The notes under the pieces: model-generated
Database searches by the model: none
What the model was told of the DNA's origin: nothing
The model's input: only the letters and a program-made list of their open reading frames with translations
Assembly (NCBI GenBank): GCA_014654705.1
Contig: JACVZY010000001.1
Coordinates: forward strand, 1 to 64,000
Direction: 5' to 3'
Length of the DNA stretch: 64,000 nucleotides
Origin: Ignavibacteria bacterium
GTDB lineage: Bacteria; Bacteroidota; Ignavibacteria; Kapaibacteriales; UBA4661
Part shown: in pieces, positions 7,936 to 17,288 of the stretch
Numbering within the stretch: the stretch's first letter is position 1
How the letters are laid out: every line of letters starts with the position of its first letter
Position numbers and translations under genes: made by a program

Positions 7936-9153
7936 TTACTTTATTGATTCGTCAGCAGAGTCCACGAGTGGCAACGCTCTGTCGCTTGCAGGAATAATGA
8001 TAATTGGCATCACAATTCTCTCTGCTGCTTGCCGCAAACGATACTCTACTGAAGGATGCATAGCCGGAACAATCATTTTTACCGGCTCTATCGATATCAT
8101 TTTCAAGATGACTGTCTCGACTTCGGGCGCATGATCACTGCGCTTGCCCAAGGAGGCAGTGAGAGCCATAATTCGTGCCTTTGCGCGTACACGCTTCAAT
8201 GAGGCAACATTCATCGGGATATTCATAGGATCATTTTCAACACCCGCCACGAGAATTTGCCCATTGCCAGCCCCGCCACGAGCGCTATTCTGCTCTATTG
8301 CTGCTTCGGTAATTATATGCGGCGTACTGGCTTCTACGGGTACTTCCTGCGGACGAGGTGCTTGCGCGAGCATCGTGGCTGCAATGCTTGATATGGAACG
8401 ACGAGACGCATCAAACGTCACGTGCATCGGCTCCGGCGGAGCAATTTCGTCCACTGCATTCACAAGAGCCGCCCCTACCGAATGCGAGACGGTTTCGGTT
8501 TGCTTGAAAGCAATTGATTTTATCGCCTCAGTGTTTACTGTTACGTTCAAAAGCGATGCAAGATGAATTGTCTCCATTGGCTGTTCTTCTACTTCTTTGC
8601 CGCCTGCTCTTGCGGCTACTGAACTACTCTCAGCGACAACGGAATCGGTAATCTCCGTAAAGGGCGTACCGCGCATCTCTTGCGGCGTTGATACGAAACG
8701 ATTTGCAAAGAGTGTGCCAATTAACGAAATATCGGAAGTCATAGCAGACCAACCGAGCACACAGGCAACCATAACCACAACCAAACGCGCGCTATATTTC
8801 TTGGCAAACGTCCCAGCCTGCACAAGCAATGTCGGGTTCGCATGAGCCAACTCTATCTGCATTTGCGCAAAAGCAATCTGCTGCAAGGTTCGTGAATAGA
8901 GGCTTCGCGCCAAATATCCATATTCGGGTAGCGTTGCTTTGAATGCCTCTGCAAGTTTGTACTGCGGCACTCCGAGAAAATCAGCGTATGAGGGGAGGAA
9001 TGTTTGCATATACGCGGCAGGAAACCGTTCAAATTCATCGGTTTCCATAGCAATAATGGCACTTTCGCGGATTTTAGCGAACTGTTTTACATCGCTAATT
9101 GAGAGCTTGCGCTCTTCTCTGGCAAGGCGCAAGAGGGTTCCGGGCGTGTACAT
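7936..9153 (-). CDS. RodZ-like helix-turn-helix membrane protein
   Basis: A 405-residue protein. The ATG at 9153 places an XRE-type HTH_25 domain at the very N-terminus (TPGTLLRLAREERKLS, then ISDVKQFAKIRESAIIAMET), as in RodZ, which links MreB to the cell-wall elongation machinery. A juxtamembrane helix runs to about residue 119 and a single transmembrane segment lies at about 121-138 (LVVVMVACVLGWSAM). The roughly 265-residue extracytoplasmic part is Ala/Glu/Ile-rich and has no recognisable DUF4115 domain, so whether it acts in cell shape is uncertain. It is divergently placed from the heparinase-like gene. An upstream TTG extension to 9309 is rejected because it adds an unrelated hydrophobic stretch. 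Confidence 0.65.
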   Translation of the reverse strand: MYTPGTLLRLAREERKLSISDVKQFAKIRESAIIAMETDEFERFPAAYMQTFLPSYADFLGVPQYKLAEAFKATLPEYGYLARSLYSRTLQQIAFAQMQIELAHANPTLLVQAGTFAKKYSARLVVVMVACVLGWSAMTSDISLIGTLFANRFVSTPQEMRGTPFTEITDSVVAESSSVAARAGGKEVEEQPMETIHLASLLNVTVNTEAIKSIAFKQTETVSHSVGAALVNAVDEIAPPEPMHVTFDASRRSISSIAATMLAQAPRPQEVPVEASTPHIITEAAIEQNSARGGAGNGQILVAGVENDPMNIPMNVASLKRVRAKARIMALTASLGKRSDHAPEVETVILKMISIEPVKMIVPAMHPSVEYRLRQAAERIVMPIIIIPASDRALPLVDSADESIK

Positions 9154-9379
9154 AGTGGCTTTCCTTGAAAATTTCGTTGCTGATTTCGCGTTGTTGTGTG
9201 TAGTTTTGTGCGAGTCGGATATGCTTACTGAAAGTGCTCCAATGAAGCAAACGACAACACAAGCAATTATGCAATTTTCATGCCGATTTACTCGTAAGAC
9301 ACCCCTCAAAGCCGCATCAATACTAATCCCACATCAAGAACCTTATCAAACAACCGATTTATTCTGCTTACATTTCAAC

Positions 9380-11392
9380 ATGATAAACCTTATTCATTAT
9401 AGCCGTGTTGCCTATTACCAGCTCCTCAAGCCACGCATATGGCGACTACTACTGCAAGAGCGTACACGAAACGCGCAGTCACTTTCACAATCAGCGCCAA
9501 AGTCATTATTTTTCAACGCAGAAGACCATTCAAAAATCTCTATTTTACTGAAGGATAGCCTTCCAGCAGAAACAATCGCACAGCAAGCAGACGAGGCACT
9601 ACATCACCGTTTTGCTTTTTTTACCGAAACGCCTCGTGAGCATGGCGAGCGCATCAACTGGCACAAAGACTACGCAAGCGGCAGAGTATGGGATGCAGAT
9701 AAGCCTTCGCATACACTTGACTTCCTCACCTCTCATAACGGCAGCGACGTAAAATACGCATGGGAGCTGAGTCGTTGCCACTGGTTCACGTGGCTGGGCA
9801 TGGCGCATTTACAAGACCCGCCCAACAAGCGCTACGCGCAAGCATTTCAAGAGGATGTGAGGTCATGGATAAACGATAATCCCGTTGGCATGGGCATCAA
9901 TTGGGCAATGCCAATGGAAGTTGCAATTCGCTCAACGAACTGGATTCTGGCACACTCATTTTTTCACAATGAAGAAATAATACAACGTGATTTTTGGCAA
10001 GAATTTACGCACTCGCTTTGGCAGCACGGTAAGTTTTTATCGTACAATCTCGAATACGTCCGCCATAATGCTAACCATTTTATTTCCAACGCAATGGGGC
10101 TAGTTATACTTGGGGCGTTTTTTCGCCACAAGCGCCAAGGGCGGCGCTGGCTCGCCATGGGCAAACGCTTTTTGGAAAAAGAGATTCTATTTCAGTTCAC
10201 CAAAGACGGCGTACACTTTGAAAAATCAACGTCGTATCACCGCTTTGTTACAGAAATGTTGACCCTTGCCAGTATTGCTGCGGAGCGCGCCGACTCATCT
10301 TTCTCTCATCAGTATCATCAACGACTTACCGCCGCACTCGGCTACATGGCATCGTATATGCGCCCCGACGGCTCTGCTCCAATGATAGGTGACACGGACA
10401 ATGGGCGAGTACTACGGTTTCTTGCGCACGAAGATTTCAACAATCACCTATCGACATTACTTCTCGGCGCAGCACATTGTAAAAACAGCAACTTAATCAG
10501 TTCATTTGCATCCATTCCGTCGTCCTACAACATAGAGAAACATATACTTTTACATTCTGCACAACAGTCACATCATACAAATCCATCAACCTCAATACTC
10601 TCAACAACTAAACCATCATCATTTACAAGCGAAACATACTTCATTCAAAGCGGCTACATCATTCATAAAACAGAAGACACACATCTTTTTATAGATGTAG
10701 GCGATTATGGAATGAACGGCTGGGGCGGACACGGACATAATGATTGTCTTTCTTTTGAATTTTGGCTTCAGGGGCACACAATATTCACCGATAGCGGCAC
10801 GGGTTGTTATACAAGCAATATCGCACTACGCAACCAGCTACGCTCCACAAAGGCACACAATACGGTGATGGTAGGCAGAAGAGAACAAGTCGAGTGGCTG
10901 GAAAGCAGTCTATGGCGTATTAAGCACGACGACCTCGACCCCAGCGTCTTGGAGCAGCGGAGTGGCAAGCAAGGCACAGCACACACATTTTATCTTCTCG
11001 CCGAACATTCGGCATACAAGCAACGCTTTGGCGTACAACACCGACGGGGCTTACGACTGAACAGCACAGGAGAAAATGGCGAGTTGGCGATTACCGACGA
11101 ACTTATTCCTTTTGAGCAGGCTATGATTGGCATTGGTGGAGTGGCATATTATCATCTACTCCCGGAAATCACGCCAACACGGATTGCAAGCGGTCACATA
11201 ATATTGGAACACTCAGAACACCCATCTCTGCATTTAGAATTTACCGCAAACAGCCACATAGAAATAGAACGTTGCCTTATTTCGCGCTTTTACGGTGATG
11301 TACGCGAAGGATGGCGCTTAGGAGTAGAATGCAGCCTAGATACACGCGCAGAAGCCTGTTTCAGATGGCGCATCAGCACGGCAAATGGCTAA
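9380..11392 (+). CDS. Heparinase II/III family polysaccharide lyase-like protein
   Basis: A 670-residue protein starting at the ATG at 9380; the open frame continues upstream but would overlap the divergent RodZ-like gene. An alpha/alpha-toroid domain occupies about residues 90-370, with the family-typical YAWELSRCHWFTWLG, NPVGMGINWAMPMEVAIR, YVRHNANHFISNAMGL and FEKSTSYHRFV. After a variable linker the heparinase II/III beta-sandwich follows (about 420-660): GHGHNDCLSFEF, FTDSGTGCYTSN, RNQLRSTKAHNTV. No signal peptide is evident. In many genomes such proteins accompany exopolysaccharide or glycan synthesis clusters, but no glycosyltransferase lies nearby. The substrate cannot be inferred. 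Confidence 0.85.
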   Translation: MINLIHYSRVAYYQLLKPRIWRLLLQERTRNAQSLSQSAPKSLFFNAEDHSKISILLKDSLPAETIAQQADEALHHRFAFFTETPREHGERINWHKDYASGRVWDADKPSHTLDFLTSHNGSDVKYAWELSRCHWFTWLGMAHLQDPPNKRYAQAFQEDVRSWINDNPVGMGINWAMPMEVAIRSTNWILAHSFFHNEEIIQRDFWQEFTHSLWQHGKFLSYNLEYVRHNANHFISNAMGLVILGAFFRHKRQGRRWLAMGKRFLEKEILFQFTKDGVHFEKSTSYHRFVTEMLTLASIAAERADSSFSHQYHQRLTAALGYMASYMRPDGSAPMIGDTDNGRVLRFLAHEDFNNHLSTLLLGAAHCKNSNLISSFASIPSSYNIEKHILLHSAQQSHHTNPSTSILSTTKPSSFTSETYFIQSGYIIHKTEDTHLFIDVGDYGMNGWGGHGHNDCLSFEFWLQGHTIFTDSGTGCYTSNIALRNQLRSTKAHNTVMVGRREQVEWLESSLWRIKHDDLDPSVLEQRSGKQGTAHTFYLLAEHSAYKQRFGVQHRRGLRLNSTGENGELAITDELIPFEQAMIGIGGVAYYHLLPEITPTRIASGHIILEHSEHPSLHLEFTANSHIEIERCLISRFYGDVREGWRLGVECSLDTRAEACFRWRISTANG

Positions 11393-11458
11393 CAAACAAG
11401 AATTATTGATAAAAATTGATAAAAAACGCCGTTTTTTCAGCATTTCTACGGAAATGTT

Positions 11459-11489
11459 TTGGCAAAATCAGAATGAATTTTGCTATATT
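11459..11489 (+). promoter_or_regulatory. Possible sigma70-type promoter for the DUF6580 gene
   Basis: TTGGCA (11459-11464) and TATATT (11484-11489) are separated by 19 bp, 80 bp before the ATG at 11569. The spacing is long and the call is weak. Confidence 0.25.
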
Positions 11490-11568
11490 GCAACTTCTCT
11501 GGCTTCAATACTTGTGATAGAATGTTCATCCGTACCGCTTTTCAGCCCGTACAAACCCCTCATAAACC

Positions 11569-12111
11569 ATGAATAACGCACGATTAACGCTTTTTTCGGG
11601 AATGATTGTTGCCGCAGCGCTTTCGCGCATTTTGCCGCACCCACCGAATTTCGCCCCTATTACTGCCATTGCTCTCTTTGCAGGCGCTTACATGGCAGAC
11701 AACCGTAAGATTTTTGCATTTGCTGTGCCGCTTCTGGCAATGCTTTTGAGCGATACCGTTTTGGAAATGATGACCGGCTGGGGCTTTCACTCCGGAATGT
11801 GGGTGATTTATGGCACAATGGCACTTATTACCCTCGTGGGCTTACGCCTTGCAAAAAACCGCTCCGCTCTACGCATTGGCTTCTCAACGCTGGCAGCATC
11901 CGTTATTTTCTTTGTCCTGACAAATTTTGCAACGTGGGCAAATAGCGGAATGTATGCTCATACTCTTGCAGGCTTGCAAACCTGCTATATCGCAGCGCTG
12001 CCATTCTTCCAGAACAGCCTTGCCGGTGATGCCTTCTACGCCACTGTCCTTTTCGGGGGCGTTGCTCTGGCAGAGCGCTTTGTTCCATCACTTCGCCCTG
12101 TGCAGGGATAA
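11569..12111 (+). CDS. DUF6580-family integral membrane protein
   Basis: A 180-residue polytopic protein with about five hydrophobic segments (LFSGMIVAAALSRIL; APITAIALFAGAYM; FAFAVPLLAMLLSD; MWVIYGTMALITLVGL; ASVIFFVLTNFATWA). The motif RILPHPPNFAPITAIALFAGA at the start and FALTNF/WA-type motif with a downstream FFQNSLAGDAFYATVLFG are characteristic of DUF6580 proteins found across Bacteroidota and Planctomycetes. These resemble ECF-transporter S components in size and topology, but no energising ATPase lies nearby. It stands alone between the heparinase-like and LRR genes. Confidence 0.7.
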   Translation: MNNARLTLFSGMIVAAALSRILPHPPNFAPITAIALFAGAYMADNRKIFAFAVPLLAMLLSDTVLEMMTGWGFHSGMWVIYGTMALITLVGLRLAKNRSALRIGFSTLAASVIFFVLTNFATWANSGMYAHTLAGLQTCYIAALPFFQNSLAGDAFYATVLFGGVALAERFVPSLRPVQG

Positions 12112-12318
12112 AACAAAACATTACGACCTCTCTGTTCTACAAGGTTAACGATGTAGAATGGAAAAATCGCCTTGCTTTCTTACATGAGTTTCGGGCAAAA
12201 CAGCCCCTCTCGCTTGCTTAAAAACAATCGCTTAAAGCAAACGATACCAACGTCAAACACGCGAAAACACTATGAAACAAACAGTACTATTTTTATCACG
12301 ATTGTGGAGTTAACCACT

Positions 12319-13332
12319 ATGGCAACACTCAGATTTGGTAGCCGTGAGTTTGAAAGCTCACAAGCTGCACTGATTCGAGATATTGACCTTTCCAATAGCG
12401 CACTAGCAAACTTACCGTCCGAAATCGGCTATCTCACCAGCCTTCAAGGTTTGGACGCAAGCGATAATGCGCTCAGCTATCTCCCGCCGGAAATCGGCAA
12501 ACTCACCGGACTTCAAGAGCTGCTTTTGGGCGGCAATGAGCTTGCTGCTCTTCCACCGGAAATTGCTCTCTTGACGGGCATTCAAGTCCTTGATCTTCAC
12601 AGCAACAAACTCCGCCACCTGCCGAGTGAAATTGCTCTCTTGACAAATATCCAGGAACTTGATTTACATGACAACAAATTGCGTACCATTCCCAGTGAAA
12701 TCGGTTTCATGGTGCACTTACGCAAGTTGGATTTGTCCTCGAACAACCTTCAAGTATTGCCGTCGGAGATTTCTAACCTTCGTAACCTCCGCCAAATCTC
12801 GCTTGCGAACAATCCCGACCTTGATTTCGGTGATGCCCTATCGAAATTGGCGAAACTTCCGAACCTTCGTACGCTTATCTTGGACGAAAACGGCTTTAAT
12901 TTTCTTCCCAAAGAAATCGGTCAGTTTGTCAATCTCGACGTTCTTTCGATTAAACGCAATAACATCAACGTCCTACCGGGCGATATCGGTAATCTTGTAC
13001 ACCTGACAACACTGGATGTGAGCGAGAACAACCTTATTGCTATTCCGAAGGAAATCGGCAATATGGCGAATCTGCACTATCTGCACCTCAGCCATAACAA
13101 AATCACCGGTCTGCCAGACGAAATCGGTCAACTCTTCTACTTGCAGGTCTTGAGTCTTAACTCAAACCGCCTTGAAGGCTTGCCAACAGACATCGGTCGT
13201 CTCAAAAACCTGCACTCGCTGGATATTCTGGACAACAAAATCCTCAAGAAAAACAAAGACGAACGCCTCAAAATCAAGCGCCTTCTGCCGAACACGAATA
13301 TTTCGTGGCTCAGTATGCAAGACGACGAATAA
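12319..13332 (+). CDS. Leucine-rich-repeat protein
   Basis: A 337-residue protein built almost entirely of 23-residue LRRs of the form LPxEIGxLxxLQxLxLxxNxL, about eleven copies from residue 25 to 310. The ATG at 12319 is chosen because GGAG lies nine nt upstream and the repeats begin soon after; there is no signal peptide or membrane anchor, so the protein is probably cytosolic. One repeat near the middle (NPDLDFGDALSKLAKLPNLR) is longer. The C-terminus is charged (KKNKDERLKIKRLL). No GTPase (Roc) or kinase domain is attached, unlike many bacterial LRR proteins. Function unknown; a binding scaffold is the likeliest role. A strong terminator follows. Confidence 0.85.
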   Translation: MATLRFGSREFESSQAALIRDIDLSNSALANLPSEIGYLTSLQGLDASDNALSYLPPEIGKLTGLQELLLGGNELAALPPEIALLTGIQVLDLHSNKLRHLPSEIALLTNIQELDLHDNKLRTIPSEIGFMVHLRKLDLSSNNLQVLPSEISNLRNLRQISLANNPDLDFGDALSKLAKLPNLRTLILDENGFNFLPKEIGQFVNLDVLSIKRNNINVLPGDIGNLVHLTTLDVSENNLIAIPKEIGNMANLHYLHLSHNKITGLPDEIGQLFYLQVLSLNSNRLEGLPTDIGRLKNLHSLDILDNKILKKNKDERLKIKRLLPNTNISWLSMQDDE

Positions 13333-13356
13333 AAGTGCTTCGTGAAGAATACTGTG

Positions 13357-13390
13357 AAAGGGCGGAAGTCACCATGACTTCTGCCCTTTT
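13357..13390 (+). terminator. Rho-independent terminator after the LRR gene
   Basis: GGGCGGAAGTC (13360-13370) pairs with GACTTCTGCCC (13376-13386) with one G-U pair, five-nt loop, then TTTT (13387-13390). The flanking AAA/TTT extends the stem. It begins 25 nt after the LRR stop. Confidence 0.85.
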
Positions 13391-13488
13391 CGTTACCATC
13401 ATATTGGCTATTCCCCAAGCGCCGTATTTTTTTGCAAAACTGCTTTTTTGTTGCCAAACTTCAATCTCTTGTTGTAAATTTCGATTCT

Positions 13489-14211
13489 ATGACTACATCC
13501 ACACTCGCTCAAGACCTTCGCACACGCTACCAAGCAATTCTCGGCTCCGCTCACGAAGCCGCGATTGCTGCGGGACGTTTGCCCGATACCGTGCGTGTAC
13601 TGGCGGTCTCAAAGACGCAGCCCATCGAAACTATTCATGCCGCCCTGGAAGCAGAAATAACAGCGTTCGGTGAAAACTACGCCCAAGAATTCAAAGATAA
13701 AGCCTCACGCCTAACCTCTGATGCGCTCATCGCCGAATGGCACTTTATCGGGCATTTACAGACGAATAAAGTGAAAATGATTGCACCTTACGTTTCTTGT
13801 ATTCATTCTGTTGATTCGGCACGATTGGCGCAAGAAATCTCCAAAGCTGCTTCCGCTCTGGGCAGAACGATAGACGTACTGCTCCAAGTTAATACGTCGG
13901 GCGAAGAATCAAAATCAGGCTGCGAACCCCACGAAATCTATGCTTTAGCAGAAGCTGCTCTCAAAGAGCCGAACATTCGCGTTCGCGGGCTAATGACGAT
14001 TGCCGCTTTCAGCGATGACGCCGAGTTTGTGCGTCCGATGTTTCGCTTGCTGCGTTCGCTGCGGGACGAACTCCGCACACGATTCCCTGAAGCGAGTTTT
14101 GATGAGCTTTCGATGGGCATGAGCGGCGACTACGCGGCAGCAATACAAGAAGGCTCCACGATGATTCGCGTCGGCACAGCGATTTTTGGCGAACGCGAGA
14201 AAAAAAATTAG
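13489..14211 (+). CDS. YggS/PROSC-family PLP homeostasis protein
   Basis: A 240-residue PLP-binding TIM-barrel protein that buffers pyridoxal phosphate in the cytosol. K42 in VRVLAVSKTQ is the PLP Schiff-base lysine. Other family motifs are FGENYAQE, EWHFIGHLQTNKVK, VLLQVNTSGEESKSG, VRGLMTIA and LSMGMSGDY...GSTMIRVGTAIFG. The ATG at 13489 places the lysine as in homologues; the upstream frame to 13432 is unconvincing. It is followed 33 bp downstream by the purine phosphorylase gene. No catalytic activity is expected for this family. Confidence 0.92.
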   Translation: MTTSTLAQDLRTRYQAILGSAHEAAIAAGRLPDTVRVLAVSKTQPIETIHAALEAEITAFGENYAQEFKDKASRLTSDALIAEWHFIGHLQTNKVKMIAPYVSCIHSVDSARLAQEISKAASALGRTIDVLLQVNTSGEESKSGCEPHEIYALAEAALKEPNIRVRGLMTIAAFSDDAEFVRPMFRLLRSLRDELRTRFPEASFDELSMGMSGDYAAAIQEGSTMIRVGTAIFGEREKKN

Positions 14212-14244
14212 CAACTATCCTTCACTTACTCAAATCTACTATCC

Positions 14245-15066
14245 ATGACCGACCTCCGCACACGCATTGCAGAAACCATTGCCGTTCTGCGCTCCACCAC
14301 CAAACTCCAACCCGAAGTCGGCATCGTTCTGGGCACAGGGCTGGGCGGCTTGGTGAGCAAAATCGACATCGAATCTACAATTGAGTATGATGCCATACCG
14401 CATTTCCCCGTTTCGACTGTCGAATCGCATCATGGAAGGCTCATTTTCGGCAAACTTGGCAACAAGAGCGTGATGGCTATGCAAGGACGCTTTCACTACT
14501 ACGAAGGCTATACCATGCAGCAGATCACATATCCCGTGCGCACAATGAAACTTTTGGGCATAAACACCTTGTTTGTTTCCAATGCGTGTGGCACGGTTAA
14601 TCCGCTTTTCCGCAAAGGCGATGTGATGATTATGGACGACCATATCAACCTGCTGGGCGACAACCCGCTTATCGGAAGCAACGACGAGAGTTTTGGTCCG
14701 CGCTTTCCCGATATGTCCGAGCCGTACTCACGCCGTCTCATTGCGTTGGCAGAAAAAGTGGCGCTTGAGCGTGGTATTTCTGTGAAAAAAGGTGTCTATG
14801 TCGCAGTTGCGGGACCAAACCTTGAAACCCGTGCCGAATACCGTTTCATGCGGGCTATCGGTGCAGATGTTGTCGGTATGAGTACCGTACCGGAAAATAT
14901 CGTTGCACGGCACATGGGCATGGAAGTTTTTGGCTGCTCCATCATCACGGACGAATGTTATCCCGAAGCGCTGCATCCTGTCAGCGTGGCAGAGATTATT
15001 GCCGTTGCGAATGAGGCAGAACCGAAGATGACGAGTATTATGGAAGGCGTTATTAACGCGGCGTAA
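14245..15066 (+). CDS. Purine nucleoside phosphorylase (trimeric, PNP-I type)
   Basis: A 273-residue enzyme that phosphorolyses purine nucleosides to base and ribose-1-phosphate. Phosphate-binding motifs GIVLGTGLGGL and SHHGRLIFG are at the N-terminus. MQGRFHYYEGY, SNACGTVNPLFRKGD and VAVAGPNLETRAEYRFMRAIGADVVGMSTVPE follow. The base-recognition position, normally Asn in VTN of mammalian PNP, lies in SIITDECYPE, that is Asp, which suggests a shifted base preference; this is inference. Length and order fit the family. It is probably co-transcribed with the upstream yggS homologue. Confidence 0.9.
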   Translation: MTDLRTRIAETIAVLRSTTKLQPEVGIVLGTGLGGLVSKIDIESTIEYDAIPHFPVSTVESHHGRLIFGKLGNKSVMAMQGRFHYYEGYTMQQITYPVRTMKLLGINTLFVSNACGTVNPLFRKGDVMIMDDHINLLGDNPLIGSNDESFGPRFPDMSEPYSRRLIALAEKVALERGISVKKGVYVAVAGPNLETRAEYRFMRAIGADVVGMSTVPENIVARHMGMEVFGCSIITDECYPEALHPVSVAEIIAVANEAEPKMTSIMEGVINAA

Positions 15067-15139
15067 AAAGGGATACAAAACAGAAGCCCTTGATTTTAGA
15101 ACACTTTACTGTAATCGTTTCACTATCCAGAGTTATCGT

Positions 15140-16258
15140 ATGCTCCATACATCATTTTCTCCTAAGCGCTCTTCGTTGCTTGCGCTCTCGGCTCTCGCGT
15201 TGTTGGTACTCTTTGCTTGCGAACCTATCGAGCCAACCCCTGACCGTCCTGCGGGCGACTGGCAAGTGCAAGCAATCACCGATGAAGCAAATTCCCGCTA
15301 TATTGAGTACGCCGTCTCACAGGCGAGCGCGACCAAAAGCGGCGCAATTACACGCCTCACAGCAACGGTTATCAATCCCAATCTTTTTCTTGGCAAAGAC
15401 AACGTGCGTGGAATTGATGGGCGCGTCAGCAAGGTCTATACGTTCCGCGACAATCTCTACGTATTTCTACCGGAGCAGAAAAAAATCGAAGTGCTGTCTT
15501 CCACTACCTACAAGTCAGTAGCAACGCTCAATTTCGCGGCTCAAAACCGCACACCCGTTGATATTATTTTTGCCAATGCCACGACCGGGTACATAGCCTT
15601 CAGCGACGCATCAGTGCTGGGTGTGCTGGATGTTACCAACTTCACGATTCCACTCGAAATCCCTGTCGGGCAAAGCCCTGTTGCGCTTGATGTGCAGGGC
15701 AACCAGATTTTCTGCGCTGTTCGCGGTGAAAACCAAGTGGTGATTATTGATTCTCGTACTAATGCAGTAACAGCTCGTATAGCTGTTCCCCCAGCGCCGC
15801 AGTTTATTCGCCTCAGCATCAGTGGTCAAGATTTGCTTGTGGTGAGTGCCGGAGGCGGACGGTTTGATAATTCACCCCGCACAGCGCTTCGGGTTAGCCG
15901 CATCAACCTCGCCCAACGGCGCGTTACGCAGCAAGCACCCATCGTGAATACTGCCGATTCTACAACCGAAACTGCCTACGGGCTTGCAGTTACCGACCAA
16001 GATTTTGCGTATATTCCCACGAACAAGGCGCTGTATCAAGTGGACGTGCAAAACGTCTTTTTCTCACAAAACACGCTGGATGGAACATTTCGCAACGTGA
16101 ACTACAACCCCATTCGCAATGAAGTGTTGGTCGCGGAAGTAGATTCTACCAGCATGACTGCATCGTGTATCATCGTGAATCCGCGTAATGGTAGAGACAG
16201 CCTTATTGTGCCGCTTCCCGACTTGCGCGTCCGACCACGACAAGTCTTTACCAAGTAA
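15140..16258 (+). CDS. YncE-like beta-propeller lipoprotein
   Basis: A 372-residue protein with a signal peptide ending in the lipobox LFAC (Cys near residue 27), hence a probable lipoprotein. The mature part consists of repeated propeller blades typical of YncE/DUF5074 proteins: GRVSKVYTFRDNLYVFLPEQ, NATTGYIAFSDASVLGVLD, PVGQSPVALDVQGNQIFCA, NQVVIIDSRTNAVTARI and TLDGTFRNVNYNP. No catalytic residues are evident; these proteins often serve as surface binding modules. The gene is followed 64 bp later by cheV, and a functional link is not apparent. Confidence 0.75.
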   Translation: MLHTSFSPKRSSLLALSALALLVLFACEPIEPTPDRPAGDWQVQAITDEANSRYIEYAVSQASATKSGAITRLTATVINPNLFLGKDNVRGIDGRVSKVYTFRDNLYVFLPEQKKIEVLSSTTYKSVATLNFAAQNRTPVDIIFANATTGYIAFSDASVLGVLDVTNFTIPLEIPVGQSPVALDVQGNQIFCAVRGENQVVIIDSRTNAVTARIAVPPAPQFIRLSISGQDLLVVSAGGGRFDNSPRTALRVSRINLAQRRVTQQAPIVNTADSTTETAYGLAVTDQDFAYIPTNKALYQVDVQNVFFSQNTLDGTFRNVNYNPIRNEVLVAEVDSTSMTASCIIVNPRNGRDSLIVPLPDLRVRPRQVFTK

Positions 16259-16322
16259 CTACGTCTTGATTTTCCTTTCGCAATTCGACATTCTTCTTCC
16301 ACCGTTCAACCCAACACCCACT

Positions 16323-17276
16323 ATGGCGAAGCACACGAACATCCTGCTGGAATCCGGCACCAACGAACTCGAAGTTATTGAGTTTGTTATTGATTACCCC
16401 AATAACGAAGGCGGCATGGTGACGCAATCCTTCGGTATCAATGTGGCAAAGGTGCGGGAGATTATCAAAATGCCCGAGCTGACGGCGCTTCCCAATATGC
16501 CTGCAAGCACGGTCGGAATTTTCAACTTGCGCGGCTATATCGTTCCGGTGATTGACCTTGCGAATTGGCTGTATCAGTTCGATAACATCACGCCGGAGCG
16601 AAAATTGATTGTGGCGGAGTTTAACAATATGCGTTTGGGCTTTATTGTGAACGACGTGCGCCGTATCTACCGCTTTTCGTGGAAGCAAGTGGAATCGCCC
16701 GACGCACTCACGGACTTTGGCGCGGACAACACCTCTATTATCGGCATTATCAAAAGCGAGGATAAAAATATCCTCATGGTGGACGTGGAAAAAATCATCG
16801 CCGAAATCAACCCCAAACTCGGTATGGAACAGGTGGAAGACATTCACCACCTCGACGGCACGAACTATACAATTCTCATGGCGGAGGATTCCCCGACGAT
16901 TCGGAAAATGATTCTCGACCGCCTCCAAGTCGCGTCCTACAACGTTATTTCCTGCAATGACGGACTTGCCGCATGGGAAATGTTGGAAGGCTTCGCAGAA
17001 CGCGCAAAAGCTGGTGAAGACTTGCGGTCTATGGTGAACTTAGTCATCACCGATATTGAAATGCCGCAACTGGACGGACACGCGCTCACCAAGAATATCC
17101 GCAGCCATCCCTTGCTCGCCGGTATTCCGGTCATTATTTTCTCGTCGCTTGTCTCGGATGATCTCTTCCACAAAGGCGAAGCTGTGGGCGCGGACGCGCA
17201 ACTCACGAAACCGAAAATCTCGCTCTTGCTTGATACAGTCTTGGACTTGATGAAAAAATACAAACAAATTCGGTAA
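16323..17276 (+). CDS. cheV: CheV: CheW-like adaptor fused to a receiver domain
   Basis: A 317-residue chemotaxis coupling protein. Residues about 15-165 form the CheW-like domain (SFGINVAKVREIIKMPELT, NMPASTVGIFNLRGYIVPVIDLA, LGFIVNDVRRIYRFSW). Residues about 183-310 form a receiver with acidic D189 (AEDSPTIRKM), phosphoacceptor D244 (LVITDIEMPQLDG), SS near IIFSSLVSDD and the conserved lysine in LTKPK. The order is that of CheV, which couples receptors to CheA and tunes adaptation. No cheA, cheY or receptor lies in the window, so its partners must be elsewhere. DinB and pta genes follow closely on the same strand. Confidence 0.9.
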   Translation: MAKHTNILLESGTNELEVIEFVIDYPNNEGGMVTQSFGINVAKVREIIKMPELTALPNMPASTVGIFNLRGYIVPVIDLANWLYQFDNITPERKLIVAEFNNMRLGFIVNDVRRIYRFSWKQVESPDALTDFGADNTSIIGIIKSEDKNILMVDVEKIIAEINPKLGMEQVEDIHHLDGTNYTILMAEDSPTIRKMILDRLQVASYNVISCNDGLAAWEMLEGFAERAKAGEDLRSMVNLVITDIEMPQLDGHALTKNIRSHPLLAGIPVIIFSSLVSDDLFHKGEAVGADAQLTKPKISLLLDTVLDLMKKYKQIR

Positions 17277-17288
17277 ACAACCAACACC

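Noticed and set aside
8939-9379. Open frame upstream of the heparinase-like gene that would add 147 residues
   Set aside because: It lies opposite the start of the RodZ-like gene, has no family resemblance, and the ATG at 9380 gives the normal protein length.
12135-12158. TTCTACA/TGTAGAA inverted repeat after the DUF6580 gene as a terminator
   Set aside because: Only seven AT-rich base pairs and no U-tract on the coding side.
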